NCBI GenBank assembly: GCA_031257195.1
Contig: JAIRPD010000078.1
Location: 1-34,346 of the forward strand
Length of the DNA stretch: 34,346 nucleotides
Origin: Treponema sp.
GTDB taxonomy: Bacteria > Spirochaetota > Spirochaetia > Treponematales > Breznakiellaceae
Direction of reading: 5' to 3'
The position numbers and the translations under genes were made by a program. The notes below the pieces were generated by a model. The model made no database searches. It saw nothing but the letters and a program-made list of their open reading frames with translations, and had not been told where the DNA came from. Shown here piece after piece: positions 22,413 to 31,045 of this stretch (positions are counted from its first letter, which is position 1; the number at the start of each line of letters is the position of its first letter).

Positions 22413-24233
22413 TTATTCCAGTACCGCCCGGATCCGGCGGACACCGGCGGAAGAGGACTGTTCCTTTTGTATCCTAAACCGGCCTATGACGCCGGTCCGT
22501 TCCACATGGGGGCCGCCGCAGACCTCCCGGGAAAAGAAATTCGCCGGATCCCCCACGGTGTAAACCTTCACCTGGGACTCGTACTTTTCCCCAAAGAGAG
22601 CGGTAGCCCCGGAGGCGGAGGCCTCTTCCAGGCTCATCACCGTCATACTTACCGGCAGGTCCCGTTGTATCTGCTCATTCACGATCTCTTCCACCCGCTT
22701 AAGTTCCTCCACCGACATGGGTTCGCCGTGGGAAAAGTCAAAACGCATCCGCTCGGCGGTGATGTTGGACCCCTTTTGGGCCACATGGTCTCCCAGGACC
22801 ATCCGCAGAGCCCTGTGGAGAAGGTGGGTGGCCGTGTGATATTTGACGGCCATTTCCCCCTGGTCCGCGAGACCCCCCTTAAAGGTCTGGCCGCCCTGGG
22901 TCCGGGACAGTTCCTGGTGTTTTTTAAAGGCCTCGTCAAATTCCAGCCGGTTTACGGTCATACCCTTTTCGGCGGCCAGTTCCCCGGTCAGCTCAATGGG
23001 AAAACCATAGGTGTCGTAGAGCTTAAAGGCCAGCCGGCCGGAAAGGGTCTTCCGGGGATCTTTGAGCAGGCCGGGGAGGAGCTTTTCAAATTCCCGTTCC
23101 CCCTTCTGAAGGGTTTCGGAGAATTTGTCCCCCTCCTTGTTGAGTTCTTCCATTATAAAGTCCCGGTTGGCCTTAAGTTCCGGGTAGGCGTGGGCGAATT
23201 TATCCACCACCGCCTGGGCTGTGGCGCTAAGCCAGGGACCCTCCAGGCCCAGTTTGCGGCCATGCCGTACCGAACGCCGGATCAGGCGGCGAAGCACATA
23301 GCCCGCCCCCACATTGGAGGGAGTTACCGCCCGGGGGTCCCCCAGGATGAACGCCGCCGACCGGATGTGATCGCAGATAATGCGGATGGACTGGTCTTTA
23401 TCATCCCCCTCCGCGCCGCCGGTCCCGTAAACATACCCCGCGGGGACCATGGACGAGGTTACCGCGGCGATGATCGGGGCGAATATCTCCGTATCGTAGA
23501 CCGACTTTTTGCCGTTGAGGATTGTTACCGTCCGTTCTATGCCCATGCCGGTATCCACGCACTTGCGGGCCAGGGGTTCGTAGGTTCCCGCCTCGGTTTT
23601 GTTGTACTGCATGAACACATCGTTCCAGATTTCCAGCCATTTGCCGCAGGAACACCCCGGCCCGCAATCCGGCCCGCAGGGTTCCCTGCCAATGTCGTAA
23701 AACATCTCCGAGTCGGGGCCGCAGGGGCCGGTGTTTCCCGCGGGCCCCCACCAGTTGTCCTCCTTGGGCCGGTAACTGATACGGCTTTCAGGAATTCCCA
23801 GGGACCGCCAAACGGCGGCGGATTCATCGTCCCGGGGGGCGTTTTCGTCCCCGGCAAAGACCGTAACCCCCAGCTTTTCCGGGGGTATTCCCAGCCACCG
23901 GGGAGAGGTAAGGAATTCCCAGCTCATCGTAATGGCTCCTTCTTTGAAGTAATCCCCCAGGGACCAGTTCCCCAGCATTTCAAAAAAGGTAAGGTGGCTT
24001 GGATCCCCCACGCTGTCTATGTCCCCGGTGCGGATGCACTTCTGGTAGTCCACCAGCCTGGTTCCCGCCGGATGGGGCTCCCCCAAAAGGTAGGGCACCA
24101 GGGGATGCATGCCCGCGGCGGTAAAAAGCACCGTGGGATCATTTTCCGGGATCAGGGACTTGCCCTCTATCTGGGCGTGATCCCGGCGGGTAAAAAATTC
24201 TATATACTTGGAACGAAGCTCATCTGAATTCAC
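22413..24233 (-). CDS. alaS: Alanyl-tRNA synthetase, short form without the C-Ala domain
   Basis: Charges tRNA-Ala; class II. The 606 residues include the catalytic core (FFTRRDHAQIEGKSLIPEND, VLFTAAGMHPLVPYLLG, HLTFFEMLGNWSLGDYFK), the tRNA-binding region and the editing domain with HTATHLLHRAL and zinc ligands in REVCGGPHVERTG. The protein ends about 25 residues later. The usual DHHA1/C-Ala oligomerisation part, about 250 residues, is absent, as I recall for other spirochaetes. A Cys-rich insert (GREPCGPDCGPGCSCGKWLE, near residue 180) is present. Start is GTG at 24231-24233 with GGAGG five bases upstream. Confidence 0.95.
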   Translation of the reverse strand: MNSDELRSKYIEFFTRRDHAQIEGKSLIPENDPTVLFTAAGMHPLVPYLLGEPHPAGTRLVDYQKCIRTGDIDSVGDPSHLTFFEMLGNWSLGDYFKEGAITMSWEFLTSPRWLGIPPEKLGVTVFAGDENAPRDDESAAVWRSLGIPESRISYRPKEDNWWGPAGNTGPCGPDSEMFYDIGREPCGPDCGPGCSCGKWLEIWNDVFMQYNKTEAGTYEPLARKCVDTGMGIERTVTILNGKKSVYDTEIFAPIIAAVTSSMVPAGYVYGTGGAEGDDKDQSIRIICDHIRSAAFILGDPRAVTPSNVGAGYVLRRLIRRSVRHGRKLGLEGPWLSATAQAVVDKFAHAYPELKANRDFIMEELNKEGDKFSETLQKGEREFEKLLPGLLKDPRKTLSGRLAFKLYDTYGFPIELTGELAAEKGMTVNRLEFDEAFKKHQELSRTQGGQTFKGGLADQGEMAVKYHTATHLLHRALRMVLGDHVAQKGSNITAERMRFDFSHGEPMSVEELKRVEEIVNEQIQRDLPVSMTVMSLEEASASGATALFGEKYESQVKVYTVGDPANFFSREVCGGPHVERTGVIGRFRIQKEQSSSAGVRRIRAVLE

Positions 24234-24255
24234 GGATACCTCCGATCCGCGGAAC

Positions 24256-24274
24256 GGCGGGTAGTAAACCCGCC
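24256..24274. other. Hairpin in the alaS leader / capA trailer
   Basis: GGCGGGT (24256-24262) and ACCCGCC (24268-24274) form a seven-pair stem with a five-base loop, 22 bases before the alaS start. It may end capA transcription or fold in the alaS leader. There is no T-run. A minus-strand TATACT at 24360-24365 is a possible alaS -10 without a good -35. Confidence 0.35.
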
Positions 24275-24404
24275 CGCGAATATCTTAAGGATAACAGCGG
24301 GTCCGCCCGGAAACCGCGCCGGCGGAATTTCCGCGCGACCTCCACAGCCCCCATATCTGAGTATATGATACTGGAAAAGGAGATGGGGGACAAGTAAACG
24401 GCGG

Positions 24405-25772
24405 CTATCTTGGCGCCGCGTCCTGTTCCAGCCGGTCGTAATCCGCCCGGGACATAACCCGGATCCCGTAAACCTGCCGGGCCGCGCCTTCCAGATATTC
24501 AACGGTGATCCGGGGCTTGTAGTGCAGCGCCGCCAGGGCGTCGGTGTAGTCCCACAGGGGATAGACGGTAAAAGGCTTTTTCCGTTCCCTGCCATAGTGG
24601 CAGACCGTGGGGATAACCGCGGCGGTTTCGATAGTGGTCTGGGGCGGCGCCGGCCCCGCGCCGGGGGACTTTCTTACCCGGATGTACGCCAACGCGCCGG
24701 TCATGGTGTCCGGGGTCCAGTCCGACTGGGTATGGGAGAGGAGATCTCCCAGGGAATAGTAACAGACCATCTTTTTCCCATCGGGCCGCGGGAAGATCTC
24801 CACCGGCTGAGTAACATGGGGATGGTGGCCGATGACAAGATCCACCCCGTGTTCCGCGAGGAAGGCGGCCAGTTCCTTTTGATCCGGATTTGGATCGTGG
24901 CGGAATTCATTGCCCCAGTGCATAGACACCGCGAGGAGATCGCAGTAGGGGCGGAGGGCGTCGATCTCCCGGCCCATCACTTCCCTGTCGATGATCCCCA
25001 CCAGCCAGGGTTTGTCCTTGGGCAGCGTGAAACCGTTAAGGCCGTAGGTATACGAAAGAAAGCCAACCCTAATCCCGTTTTTTTCGACGATCCGCCGGCT
25101 GGTTTTACGCTGTTCTTCGCTTCGGAAGACGCCCAGGCAGAGCGCCTCCCCGCGGGCGTCCCAAAAATCCATGGTTCCAAAAACGGCCCCCTCACCCTTG
25201 TCCATCGCGTGATTGGAGGCGTGGTTTACCACATTAAAGCCGGCGTTGATCAGCCCCAGCCCCGCGTCCTGGGGGGTATTGAACATTGGATAGCCCGAAT
25301 AGCCAAAGCGCCCGCCCCCCAAAACCGTTTCCTGGTTGACAAAGGCAATGTCCGCCTTTTTTATGATGGGTTTGATATGCTCGTAGCAGGAGTCAAAATT
25401 AAAGCCGTCGATGGAAACCGGCGCGGGGGGCCCTCCTTCGCCCGGCGCGGGGGCGGCGGAAGCCTGAGGTATCCGGGCGTTATTGTAGATAATATCGTGG
25501 ATCAGGTTGTCCCCCGCGGCGATGATCGTGATGTACCCTGGGGGGGGAGGCTTGGTCCGGGCGGCGTTTTCCCCGCCGGTTCCGCCCTTAAGCGCCGCGT
25601 CCCCGCCGGGGGCAGCCCCCAGGATCGCCATTGCCGGGACCCGCGATTCTTCCGGGACGCAGCCGGCGAAGATCAGCGCGGCGGCAAAGAGCGGCCCCGC
25701 GGCGAGACGGAGGGCCGGCGCGGAAAGGCGGCGGAACGGGGGCCGGCGCTTGAACATGGGACATTGTACCAT
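24405..25772 (-). CDS. CapA-like (PGA_cap) metallophosphoesterase-fold lipoprotein
   Basis: The 455-residue protein carries a lipoprotein signal with a lipobox-like FAGC near residue 38 and then the CapA fold. Motifs are ITIIAAGDNLIHD (metal Asp), ADIAFVNQETVLGG (Asn/Glu pair), NVVNHASNHAMDKG near 180, LLAVSMHWGNEFRHDP near 275 and LVIGHHPHVTQPVEIF near 310. CapA proteins belong to poly-gamma-glutamate capsule systems, but many members stand alone, and no capB or capC is present here, so a capsule role is not supported. The ATG used abuts the Rel stop directly; a second ATG five codons in (25755-25757) is an equally good signal-peptide start. Confidence 0.82.
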   Translation of the reverse strand: MVQCPMFKRRPPFRRLSAPALRLAAGPLFAAALIFAGCVPEESRVPAMAILGAAPGGDAALKGGTGGENAARTKPPPPGYITIIAAGDNLIHDIIYNNARIPQASAAPAPGEGGPPAPVSIDGFNFDSCYEHIKPIIKKADIAFVNQETVLGGGRFGYSGYPMFNTPQDAGLGLINAGFNVVNHASNHAMDKGEGAVFGTMDFWDARGEALCLGVFRSEEQRKTSRRIVEKNGIRVGFLSYTYGLNGFTLPKDKPWLVGIIDREVMGREIDALRPYCDLLAVSMHWGNEFRHDPNPDQKELAAFLAEHGVDLVIGHHPHVTQPVEIFPRPDGKKMVCYYSLGDLLSHTQSDWTPDTMTGALAYIRVRKSPGAGPAPPQTTIETAAVIPTVCHYGRERKKPFTVYPLWDYTDALAALHYKPRITVEYLEGAARQVYGIRVMSRADYDRLEQDAAPR

Positions 25773-27797
25773 TTATCCCAATCCCTGGATATTGGACACC
25801 GCGGGAATACCCCGCAGGTGTTTAAGGACCCGGCGTACATCCTCCCGGTTTTCCAGCCGCATGGTAAAGTAACCCGTCAAGCGGTTGGGTTCCGTTTCGT
25901 CCAGCCGCCCCTCCACCAGATGGCCCTGAAATTTCCGTACCACCCCCTCGATCTCGGAAAAGAGGTTTTCCCGGAACCGGGCCGTGATCTTAAAGCGTTT
26001 AAGGAACATACCGGTGTTTTCCCACTGGGCGTCGATCCGCCGCTCATTAAAATCGGGGATGTGGCCCAGATTGGAACAGTCCCGCCGGTGGATGATGATC
26101 CCCCTGCCCCGGGAAACGTAACCCGTGATGGAATCCCCCAGCGCGGGGTTGCAGCATTTGGCAAAGCGGAACATCATGTTCTTCTCGTCCTCTACTTTCA
26201 CTTTAAAGATCCCCCGCCGCTGTACCACCCGCTGTTTTTCCGTTTCCCCCCGGCTGCCCTGATCCGGGGCTTTTTCCTCCGCTTTGGCCCCGGGTTTCGC
26301 GGGAATTTTCCCCTCCTCCTCCTTCTTTTTGGGCTGATTTTTGCCCTCGCCGTTCCGCTGAAGCCAGGCGCGGATCTTGTTCCGGGCCCTGGCGGTTTTA
26401 ACCGACCGCAGCCAGTTTTCACTGGGCCGGGCGTTGGCGGCGGTAACGATCTCCACCACCTGGGTGCTTTTGAGCGGGGAGGAAAGGGGAATCACCGCCC
26501 CATCGGCTTTGGCCAGGAGGCAGCGTTCCCCAATGGAGGTGTGGATGGCAAAGGCAAAATCCAGGGGGGTGGCTCCCGCGGGAAGTTCCACCACCTTGCC
26601 CTGGGGGGTAAAAACATAGACCCGATTCCCAAGAAGTTCCCGCTTGATGCCTTCCAGGGTCAGGCCGGCAAAGTTCTCCTCCTCCCCGGGGGCGGCGTGT
26701 TTTTTATACCCCTCCCCCCGTTTATAGAGCCAGTGACCGGCCACGCCGTACTCCGCGGTCCGGTGCATCTCCCGGGTGCGAATCTGGATCTCCAGGGTCC
26801 TGCCCTCCTCCCCGCCCGCCGCCGTCTCCCCGTTTATCCCCGGGGAGACAAGGACGGTGGTGTGAAGGCTCCGGTAGCCGTTGGGTTTGGGCATGGCGAT
26901 ATAATCCTTAAAGCGGCCGTCCAGGGGCTTCCAGAGCCGGTGAACTAGCCCCAGGAGGGCGTAGCACTGATCGACGGCATCGCAGAGAATTCGGAGGCCG
27001 AAGAGGTCGTACATTTCCCCCGCCGCCTTGTTCCGTTTTCGCATCTTTTGATATATGGAATAAAAATGCTTGGCCCGGCTTTGAACCTCCACGTTAAACC
27101 CCGCGGCCTTCGCCTCCCCGGCGATCCGTTCCCGGACCAGGTCCAAAAAATCGCTCCGCTCCCCCCGCTTAAGGGCGACGATTTCCTTAATGTGCAGGTA
27201 GACGTCCCGGTTTAAATGTTTCAGGCAGAGGTCTTCCATCTCGTCCTTGAGCCATGAAATACCCAGCCGGCCCGCCAGGGGCGCGTAAAGGTCCAGGCAC
27301 TCCTGGGCCGCGACTTTGCGGGCCTCCCCGACGGCCTCTTCCAGGGTCCGCAGGGCGTAAAGTTTATCCGCCAGTTTGATGAGGATGGCCCGGATATCCC
27401 GGACCATGACAAAGTGCATCTTCCTAAGGCTGCCCGCTTCCTGGACGGTTTTGGCCGGGGCGGCGATTCTGGCGATTTTCACCGAGTCCTCCGCCAGGGC
27501 CAGGGTTTCCTCCCCAAAACGGCGCCCCAGCTCTTCCGCCGCCTCTTCCCGGGCCGCGGCGTCAGCCGGCGCATCAGCCCCCGCCAGACGATGCCGGATC
27601 ATGGCGGCGATCAAAACCTCCGCGTCCAGGTTCAGCTCGATCAAGATCGCCGCCGTTCCCAGTTGGCGAGCCAGGGTCCGGGGATCCGCCGTTTCCGTCA
27701 TCCGCGAAGCCTCAAGGATCCGTTCCCGGTCCTCCGGGGAATAGGCGCCGATCCGGCGGGAGAATTCGGCAAAGCCGGGAAACTCGGCGGCGTTCAT
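25773..27797 (-). CDS. RelA/SpoT-family (p)ppGpp synthetase with a degenerate hydrolase domain
   Basis: The long-form Rel layout is complete in 674 residues: HD domain (about 25-190), synthetase (235-350), TGS (RVYVFTPQGKVVELPAGATP, near 385), the zinc-finger-like segment (FRFAKCCNPALGDSITGY) and C-terminal ACT. The synthetase keeps its key residues: YDLFGLR with D264, the GRFKDYI loop (RxKD type), NGYRSLHTT and EIQIRT with E336. The hydrolase metal site is destroyed. The first His is Arg (R44), the HD pair reads RH (residues 68-69), the following ED is lost and only D144 remains; the LHN of RLHNMRT reads LYA. It should make but not degrade alarmone. It overlaps prmC by four bases and abuts capA. 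Confidence 0.93.
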   Translation of the reverse strand: MNAAEFPGFAEFSRRIGAYSPEDRERILEASRMTETADPRTLARQLGTAAILIELNLDAEVLIAAMIRHRLAGADAPADAAAREEAAEELGRRFGEETLALAEDSVKIARIAAPAKTVQEAGSLRKMHFVMVRDIRAILIKLADKLYALRTLEEAVGEARKVAAQECLDLYAPLAGRLGISWLKDEMEDLCLKHLNRDVYLHIKEIVALKRGERSDFLDLVRERIAGEAKAAGFNVEVQSRAKHFYSIYQKMRKRNKAAGEMYDLFGLRILCDAVDQCYALLGLVHRLWKPLDGRFKDYIAMPKPNGYRSLHTTVLVSPGINGETAAGGEEGRTLEIQIRTREMHRTAEYGVAGHWLYKRGEGYKKHAAPGEEENFAGLTLEGIKRELLGNRVYVFTPQGKVVELPAGATPLDFAFAIHTSIGERCLLAKADGAVIPLSSPLKSTQVVEIVTAANARPSENWLRSVKTARARNKIRAWLQRNGEGKNQPKKKEEEGKIPAKPGAKAEEKAPDQGSRGETEKQRVVQRRGIFKVKVEDEKNMMFRFAKCCNPALGDSITGYVSRGRGIIIHRRDCSNLGHIPDFNERRIDAQWENTGMFLKRFKITARFRENLFSEIEGVVRKFQGHLVEGRLDETEPNRLTGYFTMRLENREDVRRVLKHLRGIPAVSNIQGLG

Positions 27798-28762
27798 GCC
27801 AGGGTCCCCGATATAACCCGGCCTTTGCCCGCCAAATCCCGGCGGACAGCGACGGCCTGAAAGCCCCGCGTTTCCATAAGGGCGGCGATAACCTCCATCT
27901 GGGAAGGGTCCGCCTCCAGGAAGAGCCCCCCCCGGCTTTCCAGGTAAGCGGGGGCTTCGGCCACAATACGGCGTATGAGGTCCAGGCCGTCCTCCCCGCC
28001 GTCCAGGGCCAGGACAGGTTCCCGCCGCACTTCCCTTTCCAGGGCGGCGATCATCCCCGAAGGGACATAGGGGGGGTTGGCGGTGATGAGGGAAAAGGTC
28101 CGCGGGATTTCCCGCCTTTCCCCGGGGCCGCCTTCTCCCGGGGCTGTCTCGCGGGCGTCAAACAAATCGCCCTTTAGGAAGGTAATACCGGCGGCCCCCT
28201 CGCCAAGGAGCCGGAGGGCGTTTTTCCGGGCCAGTTCCAGAACCTCCGCCGAAATGTCCGCGGCCCAGACTTCCAGGGCCGGGCACTCATGTTTAAGGGC
28301 GATGGCCACGGCCCCCGATCCGGCGCAAAGGTCCAGTAATCTAAGGGGGGGTTCCGCTGGCGCGGCAAGGCTTTTTTGCGATTTAATGAACCCCAGGGCC
28401 GCTTCTACCAGCGTTTCCGTGTCGGGCCGGGGGATCAACGCCTTCGGGGTAAGGGCAAAACTGAGGCCCCAAAATTCTTTGCGGCCCAGGATATAGGCTG
28501 CGGGCTCCCCCCCCCGCCGCCGTTCAATGAGGGAAAAAAACCGGGCGCGCTGGGCCTTGTCCGGGGGCTGGAGGGAAGTGTAGAGTTTTTCCCGGGAAAC
28601 CCCCAGGACCTCCGCCAGCAGCAGCGCCGCGTCAAGGGCGGGGGAGCTGATCCCCGCCGCGGCGAGAATCCCCGCGCCCTGAGCAAGCAGTTCCCGGGGG
28701 TCCTTCGCCTGAACCTCCAGGGTTTGACGCGCCGCGGGATACGCCGTTTCCGGGCAGGACAC
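27794..28762 (-). CDS. prmC: Peptide chain release factor N5-glutamine methyltransferase
   Basis: Methylates the GGQ glutamine of release factors RF1 and RF2 using S-adenosylmethionine. The 322 residues have the N-terminal helical domain (DAALLLAEVLGVSREKLYTS and GEPAAYILGRKEFWGLSF), the SAM-binding LLDLCAGSGAVAIALKHE near residue 150 and the catalytic NPPYVPSG near 215. GTG at 28760-28762 is the start, with GGAGG close upstream. The stop overlaps the rel start by four bases (ATGA), indicating coupled translation. It lies ten bases after the acyltransferase gene. Confidence 0.94.
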   Translation of the reverse strand: MSCPETAYPAARQTLEVQAKDPRELLAQGAGILAAAGISSPALDAALLLAEVLGVSREKLYTSLQPPDKAQRARFFSLIERRRGGEPAAYILGRKEFWGLSFALTPKALIPRPDTETLVEAALGFIKSQKSLAAPAEPPLRLLDLCAGSGAVAIALKHECPALEVWAADISAEVLELARKNALRLLGEGAAGITFLKGDLFDARETAPGEGGPGERREIPRTFSLITANPPYVPSGMIAALEREVRREPVLALDGGEDGLDLIRRIVAEAPAYLESRGGLFLEADPSQMEVIAALMETRGFQAVAVRRDLAGKGRVISGTLA

Positions 28763-28772
28763 CGCCCTCCCC

Positions 28773-30128
28773 CTAGATCTGGTACTCCGCGGCGCGGGCG
28801 ATACAGTTCAGAAACGCCGTCTCCATATCCCCCATGGCGGCGGCGACGGCTTCTTTTTTATTCTCCCGGTATTCCTTTACCCGGGCGCTCAGATTGATAA
28901 CCGGCGCCGCCTGGATCAGCACCCGCTTGGGATGGACGTTTAACACCCGGTTGGAATAGGCCCCGCCCATGGTCCGGTTGGCGAAGTCCCACAAATTCTG
29001 GGCGTATTCGATCTTTACATAGAGGGGAGCGTTCTCGTCCGGTACGGGAACCCGAAAGTACCAGGCAAAATCAACCAGTTCCATGTGCCTGGACGCGTGC
29101 CAGGCCTCGCCGGCGTTGAGATCCGCCAGCGCCCGTTCCAGCGGGGGCAGGTGATTCAGACTGGTAACCCCGGGGATAATCATCCTGTCCCAGCAAATCT
29201 GCCTGACATTGTAAAGCCTGTCCACCAGCTCTTTCCCCCGGGGGCGGATGTTCAAAAGTTTTTCGGCCCTGTCCAGGGCGGTGTTTATAATGGCGTCGAT
29301 CCGCTGGGCAAAATCCCACCCCTCTTCTATCCGCAGGCTGTAGCGTTTTTCGTTTTGTTCTATGATGTAATCCCTGACCCGGGTAAGGCGTTCCGCGAAA
29401 CCCGCCTTTTTCTCCCGGCTAAAACCCGTATAGGCCTCGATTTTGCGGAGCAGCCTGCTCAAGGACCAGCGGCCCATACGGCCATAACGGAAGTGAATCG
29501 AGATGGGGAGGACCTCCACGGGACAGGTTTTTCCTTCCCTGTCCAGCCGTTCCGCGGTCTGGAAACCGATGCGGATCGCGCCCTGCTCAAGCCGGGGCAC
29601 CGATTCGGTGGTGTAACTTACCTGCCCCTCCGGGGCGATAGCCAGGGGATAGGGCCCCTCGGCGACGGTTTTAAAAATCCGGGCCATGCCGGTGGAATCA
29701 AGCTTGGAGTGGTAGACCGGCATGGCCCCCAGACCGGGCATGACCCACCGGGCGATGCCGCCGCCCCAGTAAGCCACCTCGTAGCCGTACACAAACGATA
29801 CATGGGGCTGACGGCAAAATTTAATCTTGGCCCTCCGGGCCAGGGGGCGAAGCTTAAAAAGGATAAACCACGCGAGAAGCTGGGCCTCCCCCCCGTTGGG
29901 GTGGCGGAAAGCCAGGATGCACCGGCTTTTTCCCTCCAGGGCCCGCTTATAGGCCTCAAAAAAGTACTTCCCGTCCCGCAGCACTATTTTGGTGATCCCC
30001 AGCACAATAAAAAGATAGATCCGTCCCAAAAGCCAAGCCGCCAAAAAGACCAGTTTAGAAAGAGAGGGCTCCCGCGTTTTGGCCTCCGGCATCGCGGAGA
30101 AAACTGGCTTGATATATGGCTTATACAT
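28773..30128 (-). CDS. PlsC-like acyltransferase, long form
   Basis: This 451-residue protein has an N-terminal hydrophobic segment (LVFLAAWLLGRIYLFIVLGI, residues 26-45) and then an acyltransferase domain of the glycerol-phosphate type. The catalytic block reads RHPNGGE (H76, E81), that is H-x4-E where most relatives have H-x4-D. The second block is IAPEGQVSYT near 168, equivalent to FPEGTRS. The rest, about 240 residues, is helical and unassigned. It probably transfers an acyl chain to a phospholipid or glycolipid precursor at the inner membrane; the substrate is unknown. A candidate promoter lies eight bases before the ATG, which has only a short AAGG. Confidence 0.75.
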   Translation of the reverse strand: MYKPYIKPVFSAMPEAKTREPSLSKLVFLAAWLLGRIYLFIVLGITKIVLRDGKYFFEAYKRALEGKSRCILAFRHPNGGEAQLLAWFILFKLRPLARRAKIKFCRQPHVSFVYGYEVAYWGGGIARWVMPGLGAMPVYHSKLDSTGMARIFKTVAEGPYPLAIAPEGQVSYTTESVPRLEQGAIRIGFQTAERLDREGKTCPVEVLPISIHFRYGRMGRWSLSRLLRKIEAYTGFSREKKAGFAERLTRVRDYIIEQNEKRYSLRIEEGWDFAQRIDAIINTALDRAEKLLNIRPRGKELVDRLYNVRQICWDRMIIPGVTSLNHLPPLERALADLNAGEAWHASRHMELVDFAWYFRVPVPDENAPLYVKIEYAQNLWDFANRTMGGAYSNRVLNVHPKRVLIQAAPVINLSARVKEYRENKKEAVAAAMGDMETAFLNCIARAAEYQI

Positions 30129-30136
30129 AGCCTTTC

Positions 30137-30165
30137 ATCCTATACCCGGTGAACAAGAGCTTCAA
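30137..30165 (-). promoter_or_regulatory. Candidate promoter of the acyltransferase gene
   Basis: Minus strand: TTGAAG (30160-30165) and TAGGAT (30137-30142) with 17-bp spacing. The -10 ends eight bases before the ATG. Confidence 0.4.
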
Positions 30166-30174
30166 GGGTTTAAG

Positions 30175-30195
30175 CCTCCGCCTGAAAACCGGAGG
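30175..30195 (-). terminator. Weak hairpin after the pirin gene
   Basis: CCTCCG (30175-30180) and CGGAGG (30190-30195) form a six-pair stem about 20 bases past the pirin stop. It is followed by only CTTAAAC, so termination would be partial. Confidence 0.3.
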
Positions 30196-30214
30196 ACCGC
30201 GAAACAAAGCCCCA

Positions 30215-30964
30215 TTAAGCGGCCATTTCGATCACCAGAACATGGGCCGCCGTTCCGCCGCCGGCGTTACCGGGGGCGGGGCTGTTCGCGGCGGCGGTAA
30301 AACTTTCCCCGGTGATCTCCGCGGCGTCCCGCATAACAAGGTTCGCGGAGGAATTATCCCTGCCCAACAAGGAAAGGTTCCCCTCGATAAGAGCAAGGTA
30401 GGCCTGGCGTCCCGGGGCGACCTCAAAATCCAGGGCCTTGCCGGGACTGATGAGCGCGGCGTAGGCGTTAATATCGGCGTGAACCCTGATAGGGGCGGAA
30501 CTGGCTTTGTTTTCCACCGAAGCGGCCACGGGCAGCCACCGGTCTTCCCGGTCTTCCAGCTTAAACCGGACATCTCCATAGTTGGGTTTATAGCCTTTTT
30601 TATCGGGGAAAATCCAGATCTGGTAAAACCGCAGAAGCCCCCCGCCGAGGTTGTACTCGCTGTGGGTAACCCCTGTTCCGGCGCTCATGTACTGAACCTG
30701 GCCCCGGGTCAGGGTCCGCTCATTTCCCATACTGTCCTTATGGGTAAGCTCGCCGTCAACCACATAGGAGATGATCTCCATATTTTCGTGGGGATGGGTG
30801 TCAAAGCCGGTTCCGCTCTGGACCATATCGTCGTTCATAACCCGAAGCGCCCCAAAGTGGATATTTTGGGGGTTACAGTACTCGGCAAAGGAAAAGTGAA
30901 AGTGGCTGTCCAGCCAGCCATGCTGGCCCCGGCCCATTTTGGTGTGGTCAATGTACTTTATCAT
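30215..30964 (-). CDS. Pirin-family cupin protein
   Basis: Bicupin iron protein of the pirin / YhhW type; relatives act as quercetinase-like dioxygenases or redox-sensing partners. In 249 residues the N-terminal cupin keeps the metal ligands in DTHPHENMEIISYVVDGELTH (near residue 57-77) and in GTGVTHSEYN near 107. Other signatures are WLDSHFHFSFAEY and FGALRVMNDD. The C-terminal cupin (PGRQAYLALIEGNLSLLG) is metal-free as usual. The ATG at 30962-30964 lacks a Shine-Dalgarno motif and sits six bases after a -10. Confidence 0.92.
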   Translation of the reverse strand: MIKYIDHTKMGRGQHGWLDSHFHFSFAEYCNPQNIHFGALRVMNDDMVQSGTGFDTHPHENMEIISYVVDGELTHKDSMGNERTLTRGQVQYMSAGTGVTHSEYNLGGGLLRFYQIWIFPDKKGYKPNYGDVRFKLEDREDRWLPVAASVENKASSAPIRVHADINAYAALISPGKALDFEVAPGRQAYLALIEGNLSLLGRDNSSANLVMRDAAEITGESFTAAANSPAPGNAGGGTAAHVLVIEMAA

Positions 30965-30970
30965 GGAACT

Positions 30971-30999
30971 ATTCTAGCGCGGCAAGGCCGTCGTAGCAA
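30971..30999 (-). promoter_or_regulatory. Pirin promoter, implying a leaderless transcript
   Basis: Minus strand: TTGCTA (30994-30999) and TAGAAT (30971-30976) are spaced 17 bp. Six bases separate the -10 from the ATG, and no ribosome-binding site is present. Confidence 0.6.
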
Positions 31000-31045
31000 G
31001 TAACAAACAACCCCTGGCCGGAGCCGCCGCCAGTTTACCCCCACC

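Noticed and set aside
22467-24227. 586-codon plus-strand open frame opposite alaS
   Set aside because: Exactly mirrors alaS in position and has shadow composition.
24256-24365. T-box or other riboswitch in the alaS leader
   Set aside because: Only a simple seven-pair hairpin is visible; no T-box sequence or specifier loop, and T-boxes belong mainly to Firmicutes.
24405-25772. Capsule (poly-gamma-glutamate) locus
   Set aside because: Only a CapA-like protein is present, with no CapB, CapC or CapD beside it; many CapA-fold proteins are unrelated to capsules.
24522-26948. 808-codon plus-strand open frame opposite capA and rel
   Set aside because: Antisense to two genes with clear motifs; its composition is Gly/Pro/Arg-rich with no recognisable domain.
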